From Geopsychrobacter electrodiphilus DSM 16401 (GTDB taxonomy: Bacteria > Desulfobacterota > Desulfuromonadia > Desulfuromonadales > Geopsychrobacteraceae), in NCBI RefSeq assembly GCF_000384395.1, contig NZ_ARWE01000001.1, positions 124,001-188,000 of the forward strand: a DNA stretch of 64,000 nucleotides. Reading direction: 5' to 3'. Within the stretch, counting starts at the first letter, position 1. Each line of letters opens with the position of its first letter. The translations under genes were made by a program, and so were the position numbers. Shown piece after piece: positions 37,019 to 45,187 of the stretch. The notes under the pieces were generated by a model, which saw only the letters and a list, made by a program, of their open reading frames with translations, was not told the origin of the DNA and did not search any database.

Positions 37019-37119
37019 TTGCTGACTTGATGGGGATGAGAACCACGCTGTCAGCAGCCTGAAATGTTCATCCCTTGGCTAGGAAAAGTTTTAAAACCCA
37101 ATCACGAGAAGGAAAAGTT

Positions 37120-38169
37120 ATGAAGAAACTTGTTGGATTACTGGCTATCTGCATCTTTCTGTCGACTTTCAGTATTGCTTTTGCTGGTGGCTACACTGGC
37201 GGACCGATCAAGGCAAAACTCGCTTCCGAGGAGATTGCCGGCGATTTTATGACGGTCTGGGCTAACAACTTTGCCGACCACATGAAAAAGTGGTCTGACG
37301 GCAAGATTGATATCGAGGTATATCCCTATGGAACCCTGGGAGCAACCGGCGATATCAATGAACTCTGTCAGCTCGGTGTCGTTGATTTTGTGTTCTCAGA
37401 CTATGCCTGGATCAGCTCGTTTGTTCCGCAGGCCCAGGTGTTGACCCTGAATTATCTGTTCCCGACCGAAAAAGTCCCACAGGTCCTGGACTGGATGATT
37501 AAAAATGGTGAGTTCATGCCGCTCCTTGAGAAATCCTTCAACAAGAATGGACTGGTACCACTTTCGATCATGTTTGAAGGCTGGCAGTGGCTGTCATCGA
37601 AAGATCAGGTTAAATCCCTGGCAGATATGAGTGGTCTTAAATTGCGCGTCATGTCTTCCAAGCTGCTGGTCGAAGGCTATCGGGCTTATGGCGCCAGTCC
37701 TACTCCCATGAGCTACGGTGAGGTCTACAGTGGTCTGCAGATGGGTTTGATCGATGCTCAGGTTAATCCGTTGTTTGCAATCTACAGTATGAAATTCTAT
37801 GAAGTTCAGAACTACCTGACCCAATTGAAGAGCGAACCTTTCGTCGGCATCCCCACGGTTAACCAAAAGTTTTTCAAGAGTCTGACCAAGGATGCCCAAG
37901 CTGAAATGCTCAAATACTGGCACGACTCGATTATCCCTGCCGGGAAATGGATCACGGCGCGCAATGCCAGTGACCGCAAGAAGATTGAGAAGGCCAAACC
38001 GGCCATCAAATTTCATACGCTGGATGCTGCTGCTGTTGCCCAGTTCAAAGCCAGGGCCGAAACCGTGTATCCCCAGTATGTCAAACTTGGAGGTGAGGGA
38101 GCTCAGCAGATTCTTGATGCCTTCCTGAGAGATGTTGAAAATTCTAAAAAAGCATTAAACATCAAATAA
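37120..38169 (+). CDS. teaA: TRAP transporter periplasmic receptor, TeaA-like
   Basis: Protein of 349 aa, start ATG 37120 behind GAGAAGG; signal peptide 1-23 ending SIAFAGG. It is a DctP-family receptor. The stretch GYRAYGASPTPMSYGEVYSG, followed by LQMGLIDAQVNPLF, is strikingly like Halomonas TeaA (YKAFGATPTPLPWGEVYGGLQ and onward), and the Arg of the LRVM strand that grips the carboxylate is kept. TeaA binds ectoine and hydroxyectoine. The ligand here is inferred from this likeness and from the hydrolase genes. A hairpin after the stop may lower expression of the permease genes relative to the receptor. Confidence 0.85.
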   Translation: MKKLVGLLAICIFLSTFSIAFAGGYTGGPIKAKLASEEIAGDFMTVWANNFADHMKKWSDGKIDIEVYPYGTLGATGDINELCQLGVVDFVFSDYAWISSFVPQAQVLTLNYLFPTEKVPQVLDWMIKNGEFMPLLEKSFNKNGLVPLSIMFEGWQWLSSKDQVKSLADMSGLKLRVMSSKLLVEGYRAYGASPTPMSYGEVYSGLQMGLIDAQVNPLFAIYSMKFYEVQNYLTQLKSEPFVGIPTVNQKFFKSLTKDAQAEMLKYWHDSIIPAGKWITARNASDRKKIEKAKPAIKFHTLDAAAVAQFKARAETVYPQYVKLGGEGAQQILDAFLRDVENSKKALNIK

Positions 38170-38180
38170 CCGGTCGTCAG

Positions 38181-38217
38181 AGCCCTGCAGCGGTCAGGCG
38201 ACTGCAGGGCTTTGTTT
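38181..38217 (+). terminator. Attenuator-type hairpin between receptor and permease genes
   Basis: A 10-bp stem, AGCCCTGCAG / CTGCAGGGCT, with an 11-base loop followed by TTGTTTG, placed in the 71-bp gap between teaA and teaB. Binding-protein operons often hold such partial terminators so that the receptor is made in excess. Confidence 0.6.
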
Positions 38218-38240
38218 GTCCAACGAAAGGGCATGGGTCC

Positions 38241-38825
38241 ATGAGTGAAAAAGACAAAGGCAGGCGGCCGCAGAACATTTTCCAGCGCTTTAACCACAAT
38301 GTCGGTGTTGTGTTGAACGGCATCGAAGTTTCGATTCTGGTGTTTTGCGTTGCCGCTCTTGCCGTGCTTCTGATTACTAATGTTTTTGCCCGGACGTTTT
38401 TTCAAAGTATTTATTTTGCCGAGGAGATCTCGAAGTTTCTGGTGATGCTGATGACCTTTGTCGGGGTGAGCTATGGGGTCAGAAAGGCGCGGCATATCCG
38501 GATGGGGGCATTTTTAGACGCCATGCCGCCGAAGGTTGAAAAAGTTTTTCTGATCGTAATCTCCCTGGTCAGCGCCATTGTGATGGGAGTTATGGCCTGG
38601 TTCTCCTACCAGTACCTGTTAAATGCCATGGAGATGGGACATATGACTCCGGCCTTGCGGGTTCCCACGTGGACCTTCTACATCATTCTCCCGATCGGAT
38701 TTGGACTGGCCTGTCTGCAGTATCTCCGCACCATCATCAAAAATCTGACTGAGAAGGACCCCTGGCAGTCACCTGATCAGCAGAGCGAGTATGAAGATGA
38801 GCAGATTGGAGGGACCCCCCAATGA
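38241..38825 (+). CDS. teaB: TRAP transporter small permease (DctQ/TeaB-like)
   Basis: Protein of 194 aa with four membrane segments (about 27-50, 65-85, 103-125, 145-165). It carries the DctQ-family FAEEISKFLVMLMTFVGVSY, followed by RKARHIRM. It is the small membrane subunit that scaffolds the large permease. The C-terminal ~35 residues are hydrophilic and acidic. The stop overlaps the next start as ATGA at 38822, showing translational coupling. Confidence 0.92.
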   Translation: MSEKDKGRRPQNIFQRFNHNVGVVLNGIEVSILVFCVAALAVLLITNVFARTFFQSIYFAEEISKFLVMLMTFVGVSYGVRKARHIRMGAFLDAMPPKVEKVFLIVISLVSAIVMGVMAWFSYQYLLNAMEMGHMTPALRVPTWTFYIILPIGFGLACLQYLRTIIKNLTEKDPWQSPDQQSEYEDEQIGGTPQ

Positions 38826-40111
38826 CCATGTTAGTTACAAGTCTGATCTCGATGCTGCTCTTCGGGTTCCCCTTCATGGTCACCTTGCTGGGTTCCTTGA
38901 TGTTGTACATTTATGTCTACATGCCTGATTTTGCACCGCGCCTGATGATGACCATGGTGCAACAGGTGACTACCGGATTGACTCCGCCCGCACTGGTTTG
39001 CGTGCCGATGTTCATCCTCGCCGCGAGCCTGGTTACCTCAGGGCAATCCGCCGGACGGATGATCCGGATGATCAAAACCTTCGTCGGCCACCTGCCTGGC
39101 GGATTGCCAATAACTGCTAACGCCAGTTGTACTCTCTTTGGCGCGGTTTCAGGTTCAACCCAAGCGACTGTAGCGGCTATTGGTGGCACCATGCGGCCGA
39201 TGCTGCTCGAGGCGGGATATAGCAGTTCTTTCACGCTGGGGTTGATTATCAACGCTAGCGATATTGCCTTTCTCATCCCCCCGAGTATCGGGTTTATTGT
39301 TTATGGAGTCGCAACCAGTACCTCGATCGGTGCGTTGTTTCTGGCTGGGATTATTCCTGGTCTGATGATTCTCGTGATGTTTTCGGTCTATTGCTATTTT
39401 TATTCGAAAGCCAAAAAGATCAAGGTGCTGCCCAAGGCGACCGGCGCTGAAAAAATTGCTGCGCTTAAAGACAGCCTCCCGGTTATGGGCTTTCCAGTCA
39501 TTGTCGTCGGTGGCATCTACTCTGGAATTTTAAGTCCAACGGAAGCGGCCGCGGTATCAGTCCTTTATGCTCTGATCGTGGAAATGCTTATTTACAAGAG
39601 TTTGCCCATGCACCGGGTGATTGATGCCTTTTTGCAGACTGGAGTTATCACCGGAGTCGTTTTTATCCTGGTAGGTGCGGGTCAGGCATTCTCCTGGCTC
39701 ATCGGGTTTTTACAGCTACCGCAAAAATTTATACCCCCATTGTTCGGACCCGATCCCTCGATGTTCCGCGTGATGGCGATCATTGTGGTGGTTTATTTTG
39801 TGGCCTGTATGTTCGTCGACCCGATCGTGGCAATTTTTGTTCTGAGTCCCATTTTTCAACCCTATGTTGTCAGCGCCGGGGTTAATCCCATTCTGCTTGG
39901 GACGCTTGTCACCTTGCAATGCGCCATCGGTTCGGCGACCCCGCCCTTCGGTTGTGATATTTTTACCGCACAGTTGATCTTCCGACGACCCTATCTTGAG
40001 GTTATCGGTCATTCTTTGCCATTTCTGCTGATCCTGATCGCGGCAACTATCATCCTGATGGTCTTCCCGGGTATCGTCATGTTTTTACCGAATCTGTCGA
40101 TGGGAAATTAA
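38822..40111 (+). CDS. teaC: TRAP transporter large permease (DctM/TeaC-like)
   Basis: Protein of 429 aa with about 12 hydrophobic segments and the DctM signatures: LTPPALVCVPMFILAASLV near the N-terminus, FGAVSGSTQATVAAIGG, ASDIAFLIPPSIGFIVYG, and the late GSATPPFGCDIF. It is the sodium-coupled transport subunit working with the receptor and small subunit. Family and order are certain; substrate is inferred from the neighbours. Confidence 0.93.
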   Translation: MTMLVTSLISMLLFGFPFMVTLLGSLMLYIYVYMPDFAPRLMMTMVQQVTTGLTPPALVCVPMFILAASLVTSGQSAGRMIRMIKTFVGHLPGGLPITANASCTLFGAVSGSTQATVAAIGGTMRPMLLEAGYSSSFTLGLIINASDIAFLIPPSIGFIVYGVATSTSIGALFLAGIIPGLMILVMFSVYCYFYSKAKKIKVLPKATGAEKIAALKDSLPVMGFPVIVVGGIYSGILSPTEAAAVSVLYALIVEMLIYKSLPMHRVIDAFLQTGVITGVVFILVGAGQAFSWLIGFLQLPQKFIPPLFGPDPSMFRVMAIIVVVYFVACMFVDPIVAIFVLSPIFQPYVVSAGVNPILLGTLVTLQCAIGSATPPFGCDIFTAQLIFRRPYLEVIGHSLPFLLILIAATIILMVFPGIVMFLPNLSMGN

Positions 40112-40188
40112 GTCAATCGCCAGATCTGCAGGGTCATGCCTGAAAAGCAGCGACTGCGTATTCCTCATAAAAAAAGTTGGGAGAAAAT

Positions 40189-40632
40189 ATGGATTTTAAA
40201 AACGTGTTGGTATTGACCGATTTTTCCAAAGATTCTGAAGATGCGTTACAGGATGCGGTCAAATTTGCTGAAAAGTTTGGCTCTCATCTGACGATTCTTC
40301 ACGTCGTGCAAGATGAGAGCAGCCTCAGCTTCGTCTTGTCGAACAAAGAGTATCGCAGCCTGGAGGACAGGCTTGACCTGCACGCCAAACAGATGTTCGT
40401 GGCGCTGGAAGAAAAAGTCCCCGGCTTGAAGGCTCTCAATTTTACAACCAAAACCCGCAAGGGCATCCCCTATATCAACTGTCTGTATGAGATAGAGAGC
40501 GGGGATTACGATCTGGTGTTTGCCGGTTCGCGCGGGAGATCCGACATGAAACACATCTTTGTCGGCAGTACCGCCGAAAAAATCATGCGGCGATCACCGA
40601 TCAGCGTGTTTATGACGCGTAGCCATCTATGA
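40189..40632 (+). CDS. teaD: UspA-family protein, TeaD-like
   Basis: Protein of 147 aa; the ATG 40189 behind GGGAGAA is preferred to a TTG 12 bp upstream. It is a single UspA domain with VLVLTDFSKDSEDAL at the start and the ATP-binding signature GSRGRSDMKHIFVGSTAEKI. In Halomonas elongata the ectoine TRAP genes teaABC are followed by teaD, a UspA protein that down-regulates uptake. The same order is seen here, which supports both the transporter and this assignment. Confidence 0.85.
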   Translation: MDFKNVLVLTDFSKDSEDALQDAVKFAEKFGSHLTILHVVQDESSLSFVLSNKEYRSLEDRLDLHAKQMFVALEEKVPGLKALNFTTKTRKGIPYINCLYEIESGDYDLVFAGSRGRSDMKHIFVGSTAEKIMRRSPISVFMTRSHL

Positions 40633-40757
40633 TGGCGTCGCAAAAACTCGCCAACTGCTGCGTTGCTGCAATTGCTCTCACTGCTTCGACGTACGTAAGT
40701 ACGCCTCATTGCTCGACAATCGCGCGCCTTGCATTTGACGCTTTTTGCTTAGCCATC
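40631..40757. repeat. Inverted-repeat element between teaD and eutB
   Basis: About 127 bp bounded by GATGGCGTCGCAAAAACTCG on the left and the reverse of CGCTTTTTGCTTAGCCATC on the right (matching GATGGC...GCAAAAA). The inside contains the palindrome ACGTACGTAAGTACG and no open frame. It begins within the teaD stop codon. It looks like a REP/MITE-type genomic repeat; no second copy occurs in this window. Confidence 0.5.
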
Positions 40758-40844
40758 CAACCTGATGCTTTTTGTGAAAGCCTCATTTAGAGTCCGAACA
40801 ATTTTCGGGCGAGGATTCTCTTAAGCAACGGAGTTCCCGATTCA

Positions 40845-41825
40845 ATGGATAAAACCAGCCTTTATCTTCAAGATGTTTTTCTCGCCAGACAGCGCTGCTG
40901 TGGTTTTGCTCATAAGACTCCGCTGCTCCACTCGCTTCCACTGAGTGCTGCCACCGGGCGAAAGGTGTATCTCAAGCTGGAGAATCTGCAACAGACCGGA
41001 TCGTTCAAGATTCGTGGTGCGGTCAACAAGTTGCTTTCGTTGTCATCCGCAGAACGCGAGCGGGGGGTGATCGCCTTTTCCACCGGCAACCATGGCCGCG
41101 CCGTCGCCTATGTCGCCGCTCAATTGGGTGTTAGGGCGGTGATCTGCATGTCTCACCGGGTTCCTTCATACCGGGTGGCGGCGATGGAGGCCCTGGGAGG
41201 GGAAGTGATTCTCCATGGGCAAAGTCAGGACGAGGCTTATGTCAAGGCCTTGGAACTGGAGCGGGACGAAGGGTTAACTATGGTCAAGCCCTTTGACGAT
41301 CCTCATGTCATAGCCGGTCAGGGAACGATCGGCCTTGAGATTCTGGAAGAACTCCCTCAGGTCGACTGCCTGCTGGTGCCGCTTTCGGGCGGCGGTTTGC
41401 TGGCCGGAATTGCTCTGGCGATGAAGGCGACCTCTCCTGCGATCAGAGTTGTCGGGGTCGGACTCGAGGTTTCGTCCCCGATGCAGGCCAGTCTGCAGGC
41501 CGGGCGGCCAGTGGAGATTGAGGAGACGGACAGCCTGGGTGATGCCCTGTTGGGCGGGATAGGACTGGATAACAGCTATACCTTCCCCATGGTCCGGGAC
41601 CTGGTGGACGAGGTCGTTCTGGTCACCGAAGAGGAGATCGCTGCGGGGATATTCTATGCCTTCGACAGCCACCGCCAGGTCATCGAAGGTGCGGGCGCGG
41701 TCGGAATCGCCGCCCTGCTGGCCGTCAGGGTTTCATCCCTAGGTGAGAATGTTGCGGTTGTGGTCAGCGGCGGGAATGTCGATCCAAGGCTTTTAATCGA
41801 GATTGCAGGGAAAAAATATGCCTGA
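40845..41825 (+). CDS. eutB: PLP-dependent dehydratase, EutB-like (threonine dehydratase fold)
   Basis: Protein of 326 aa of fold type II. PLP is bound through Lys55 in GSFKIRGAVNKL, and the glycine-rich phosphate loop is PLSGGGLLAG. The segment DSLGDALLGGIGLDNSYTFP, then RDLVDEVVLV, resembles the EutB proteins of hydroxyectoine-utilising bacteria more than biosynthetic threonine dehydratase, and there is no regulatory ACT domain. Related enzymes dehydrate 3-hydroxyaspartate, threonine or serine. Its stop overlaps the region of the second M24 gene, and RidA is near, as expected for an enamine-releasing enzyme. Confidence 0.82.
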   Translation: MDKTSLYLQDVFLARQRCCGFAHKTPLLHSLPLSAATGRKVYLKLENLQQTGSFKIRGAVNKLLSLSSAERERGVIAFSTGNHGRAVAYVAAQLGVRAVICMSHRVPSYRVAAMEALGGEVILHGQSQDEAYVKALELERDEGLTMVKPFDDPHVIAGQGTIGLEILEELPQVDCLLVPLSGGGLLAGIALAMKATSPAIRVVGVGLEVSSPMQASLQAGRPVEIEETDSLGDALLGGIGLDNSYTFPMVRDLVDEVVLVTEEEIAAGIFYAFDSHRQVIEGAGAVGIAALLAVRVSSLGENVAVVVSGGNVDPRLLIEIAGKKYA

Positions 41826-43011
41826 GTCCAGTTTAGTCCCACAGCTTCCGTTTGAACGTGCGGAATATCAGAAGCGGGTAAAAAACACCAAAGAGGCCAT
41901 GGGGCGATCAGGCGTGGAGGCCCTGCTGGTCACCGAGCCAGGGAACATGAACTACTTGAGCGGCTATGATGGCTGGTCCTTCTATGTCCACCAGGGGGTC
42001 CTGTTGTTGATCGATCAGGAGGAACCGATCTGGTTCGGTCGCGCCCAGGACAGCAACGGCGCGTTTTTGACGACCTGGCTGAGCAAAGAGAACATCTACG
42101 GCTACCGTGACAATTATGTGCAGTCGAAGCTCTCTCACCCGATGGAGTTTGCCGCCGACATCCTCAAAGAGCGGGGCTACGGCCAGCGCCGTCTGGCGGT
42201 GGAGATGGACAGCTACTACTTTACCGGTCGCTGCCTCGATACGCTGCGCCGCTGCTTGCCACAAGCGGTGATCAGCGATGGGGATGACATTGTCCGCTGG
42301 GTGCGCTGCGTCAAATCGGCAAAGGAGCTAGAGTACCTGCGTATGGCCGCCCGCATAACCGAGCAAGTCATGCAGAAGGCGATTGACGGCATCGGGGTCG
42401 GGGTGCGAGAAGGTGATGTCGCCGGAGAGGTTTATAAGGCCCAGATCTGCGGTACCATCGATTATACCGGCGATTATCCGGCGATTGCGCCGATCATGCC
42501 CTCCGGCATCCGGACCTCAACCGCCCATCTGAGCTGGACCGACCGCCGCTATGAAGATGGCGATATCGTGTTGCTCGAACTGGGCGGTGCCAAACATCAT
42601 TACAACATGCCATTGGCCCGCACGGTGATGGTCGGAGAGCCCCCAAGTGAGCTGCTGGACGTGGCCGAAACCGCCATTGAAGGCCTGAACCGAACCCTGG
42701 CGTTCATCCGCCCGGGGGTGACGGCCGAAGAGGTGGAAGCGACCTGGCGCGAGTCGATTTCCGGCAGCCGCGTGGTCAAGGAATCGCGGGTCGGCTACGC
42801 CTTCGGCCTGAACTACCCCCCCGACTGGGGTGAGCACACGCTCAGCCTGCGGCCTGGTGATAAAACTGTACTCAAGCCCAACATGACCATCCACTTCATG
42901 CCGGGGATCTGGCTCGACAGCTTCGGCTTTGAATGTACCGAGCCGATCGTAGTCACCGAACAAGGCTGCGAAACCTTTATGGATTTTCCGCGCCGGTTGT
43001 TTGTCAAATAG
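41818..43011 (+). CDS. Ectoine hydrolase-like M24-fold enzyme (DoeA/EutD), paralogue 2
   Basis: Protein of 397 aa if started at ATG 41818 (MPESSLVPQL), which overlaps the end of eutB by 8 bp; an upstream start at 41803 is possible. It has the same motif series as paralogue 1: NMNYLSGYDGWSFYVHQG, FGRAQDSNGAF, TGDYPAIAPIMPSG, LNYPPDWGEHTLSLRPGD. The metal Asp pair is absent again (ELGGAKHHYNMPLART). It differs enough from paralogue 1 to suggest a different substrate, for example 5-hydroxyectoine, given its coupling to eutB. That split is an inference. Confidence 0.83.
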   Translation: MPESSLVPQLPFERAEYQKRVKNTKEAMGRSGVEALLVTEPGNMNYLSGYDGWSFYVHQGVLLLIDQEEPIWFGRAQDSNGAFLTTWLSKENIYGYRDNYVQSKLSHPMEFAADILKERGYGQRRLAVEMDSYYFTGRCLDTLRRCLPQAVISDGDDIVRWVRCVKSAKELEYLRMAARITEQVMQKAIDGIGVGVREGDVAGEVYKAQICGTIDYTGDYPAIAPIMPSGIRTSTAHLSWTDRRYEDGDIVLLELGGAKHHYNMPLARTVMVGEPPSELLDVAETAIEGLNRTLAFIRPGVTAEEVEATWRESISGSRVVKESRVGYAFGLNYPPDWGEHTLSLRPGDKTVLKPNMTIHFMPGIWLDSFGFECTEPIVVTEQGCETFMDFPRRLFVK

Positions 43012-43141
43012 TTGCTATTCAGCCCTTTTGCGAGGGCCTGCGGCCTACAACTGTTACCTGCGTCCAACGTTGTCGCTTAACTTCCCTTCGGCAACAGCCG
43101 CAGCCCACATGCCGTACCGATTTCGTTAGGTACTGAAGTTA
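43010..43141. repeat. Dispersed repeat, copy 2
   Basis: About 132 bp, similar to copy 1 at 27372-27501 in the same orientation. Shared blocks are GGCCTGCGG, CTGCGTCCAACGTTG, CTTAACTTCCC, GGCAACAGC and CAGCCCACATGC. It starts inside the stop codon of the second M24 gene and ends before ridA. The ends form weak inverted repeats (CTATTCAG and TACTGAAG). Confidence 0.6.
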
Positions 43142-43188
43142 CATCAAATAAAACCATCACCCCTATGAAAAGGGGAGAGGAGCACAGG

Positions 43189-43566
43189 ATGAAAAAAGAA
43201 GTGATCTTTTCCACCAAAGCACCCGCGCCTGGGGCTTATTCCCAGGCCATCAAATATGGCGACCTGATCTTCGTGTCGGGCCAGACTTCCGATGATCCGG
43301 TCAGCCATCAGCCGATCAAGGACAGCATCGAGGCGCAAACAGAGCGGATACTCAATCACATCAAATACATCCTCGAAGCCGCCGGCTCAGGACTGGATAA
43401 GGTCCTGAAATGCAACATTTACCTTTCAGACTGGGAGGATAAAGCGCGGATGAATGAGGTCTATAAAACGTTTTTCCCGCACGCCCCTCCGGCCCGCATC
43501 TGCATGGCGGTTAAGGGGTTGGATTCGGGGCTGAACGTCGAGATCGATTGTATCGCCGGGGCCTGA
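43189..43566 (+). CDS. ridA: RidA-family enamine/imine deaminase
   Basis: Protein of 125 aa; start at ATG 43189 behind GGGAGAGGAG. Family features are APAPGAYSQAIKYGDLIFVS, VLKCNIYLSDW and the active-site Arg in PPARICMAVKGL. RidA hydrolyses reactive 2-aminoacrylate and related imines to ketoacids and ammonia. Placed after eutB it would clear the enamine released by that dehydratase. The trimer is cytosolic. Confidence 0.93.
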   Translation: MKKEVIFSTKAPAPGAYSQAIKYGDLIFVSGQTSDDPVSHQPIKDSIEAQTERILNHIKYILEAAGSGLDKVLKCNIYLSDWEDKARMNEVYKTFFPHAPPARICMAVKGLDSGLNVEIDCIAGA

Positions 43567-43653
43567 AACGGGTCCCTGTCTTGTCAGGGATCACCGGTTA
43601 AGCCGAGTGAACGCTTACTTTCATTTTAGCTATAAACGGGCGCGAGGTCTCAG

Positions 43654-44556
43654 TTGAATTTACAGGCGGTCTCATTTGTTCGGGAACGTTGGACCGGATT
43701 TTGTTTCGCCCTGGCTTCAGCGCTGTTTTTTTCCTTGCTGAATGTCGCCATTCGTTACAGCGAACCCTACTTCGACGTGTGGCAGATCATGTTTGCCCGA
43801 TCTGTCTTTGGTCTTCTGGCAATGCTCCTGGTTGCGCGGTTGAGCAGGGTCAGCTTGGGTGGAGTGGAGCGGAAAACTATGCTCCTGATCGGGGTAGTCA
43901 GCGTCATCAATGTGATTTGTCTGACTGCCGCAATTTTTCGCCTGCCGCTCTTCGAGGCTCTGGTTCTGCTTTACCTCTATCCAGTATTTGCTGCTCTACT
44001 TTCCCCCCTGATCAACGGCGACCGCTTCGGCGGTAGCGACTGGGGCCTTATTGTTCTGGGGCTAGTCGGTACAGTTCTGGTGCTCTGGCCCGGCGAGTTG
44101 CACAGCCAACTGTCCAGTGCCCATCTGTTGGCCCTTGGGGCCGCCCTCAGTTATGCCTTGACCACGACCCTGATTCGCCGGGTCGCCCGGCTGAACAACC
44201 CATTGATTCCGTTTTTTTATATTTGCCTGGTGGGGTGTATCGTCTGCGCCATACCGGCATTGGCTCTGAAGCCCCTGGTCAATCTTCCTCTGGTTGGCTG
44301 GGTGGGGCTTTTCTCCCTATGCCTGTTCGGTTTACTCGCCTATCTGGCCAGCATCAAGGCGCTGCAATATCTCCCCTCGCCCCGGGTGGGAGTGATCTCC
44401 ATGGCGGAAGTTCTCTTCAGCAGTCTTCTCGGATTCTGGCTTTTTCATGAACACCTCGGTAGCCTGGCCTTGACTGGGGGTGCCCTGATCATGGTGAGCG
44501 GCCTGCTTTTGAGCATCAAACCGCTGTATCGGCATCCCGTAAAAGCGGTCCTTTGA
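43654..44556 (+). CDS. EamA/DMT-family transporter
   Basis: Protein of 300 aa with ten membrane segments in two EamA repeats (about 15-140 and 155-290), for example FALASALFFSLLNVAI and LGAALSYALTTTLIRR. The start is a TTG with GAGGT upstream. DMT transporters export amino acids or metabolites. Here it could release an excess product of the ectoine pathway, but it may be unrelated. It is the last gene of the accessory island. Confidence 0.85.
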   Translation: MNLQAVSFVRERWTGFCFALASALFFSLLNVAIRYSEPYFDVWQIMFARSVFGLLAMLLVARLSRVSLGGVERKTMLLIGVVSVINVICLTAAIFRLPLFEALVLLYLYPVFAALLSPLINGDRFGGSDWGLIVLGLVGTVLVLWPGELHSQLSSAHLLALGAALSYALTTTLIRRVARLNNPLIPFFYICLVGCIVCAIPALALKPLVNLPLVGWVGLFSLCLFGLLAYLASIKALQYLPSPRVGVISMAEVLFSSLLGFWLFHEHLGSLALTGGALIMVSGLLLSIKPLYRHPVKAVL

Positions 44557-44726
44557 AAACGTTTAATGCTCGTCGCAGCCTGTTCCTTCTTAAGGTTACT
44601 TGTTTCCCGGATTCAGCAGCGCTATAGTCGGGGGCCGCCGGGGTTCGGTTAAGTTTGAGCCTGTTTTGGCTGCGTGGAAGTCCTATCTTTGACCCCTATC
44701 TCATTACTTAAAGCAGGTGTAAACCT

Positions 44727-45185
44727 ATGCGTCGTAGCGAAAAAGCCGTCACCCATATCGCCGGTCTCGAACAAATTTTATGGCAGGGGCGGGTCTGTCA
44801 GTTGGCGATTGCTGATGTCCCCTCCCCCTATATCGTGTCGCTCAGTTACGGATACGGCGACGGTATTCTCTATTTTCACTCGGCCGCGGAAGGCCACAAG
44901 ATCGAACTGCTTCACTGCAATCCGCAGGTCGGTTTTTCGGTGGTCGTCGATCTGGGAATCGTCGAGGGCGAGCAGCCGTGCAACTGGGGTGCTCGCTTCC
45001 GCTCGGTGGTTGGTCAGGGGCGGGTTGAATTTATTGAGGAGTCGGAATCGAAACGCACTGCCTTGAAGCTGTTGATGGCGCAGTACGGGGAGGGGGCCTT
45101 CGACTTTCCGCTAAAGGCAATTGAGGAGACGACGGTCTTCCGACTGGTCATCAAAGAGATGACCGGCAAGCAGTCGCGGGTTTAA
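44727..45185 (+). CDS. Pyridoxamine 5'-phosphate oxidase-like flavin-binding protein
   Basis: Protein of 152 aa with a split-barrel FMN-binding fold. It starts MRRSEKAV, typical of the NimA-like branch, and contains LSYGYGDGILYFHSAAEGHK, a common flavin-phosphate contact. Proteins of this group bind FMN or haem and reduce small molecules such as nitroimidazoles; the physiological substrate is unknown. The next gene follows after 2 bp, so the two are co-transcribed. Confidence 0.88.
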   Translation: MRRSEKAVTHIAGLEQILWQGRVCQLAIADVPSPYIVSLSYGYGDGILYFHSAAEGHKIELLHCNPQVGFSVVVDLGIVEGEQPCNWGARFRSVVGQGRVEFIEESESKRTALKLLMAQYGEGAFDFPLKAIEETTVFRLVIKEMTGKQSRV

Positions 45186-45187
45186 GC

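Noticed and set aside
38181-38217. Full terminator separating teaA from teaBC
   Set aside because: The T-run is interrupted and the permease genes follow at once with a ribosome site, so an attenuator within one operon is more likely.
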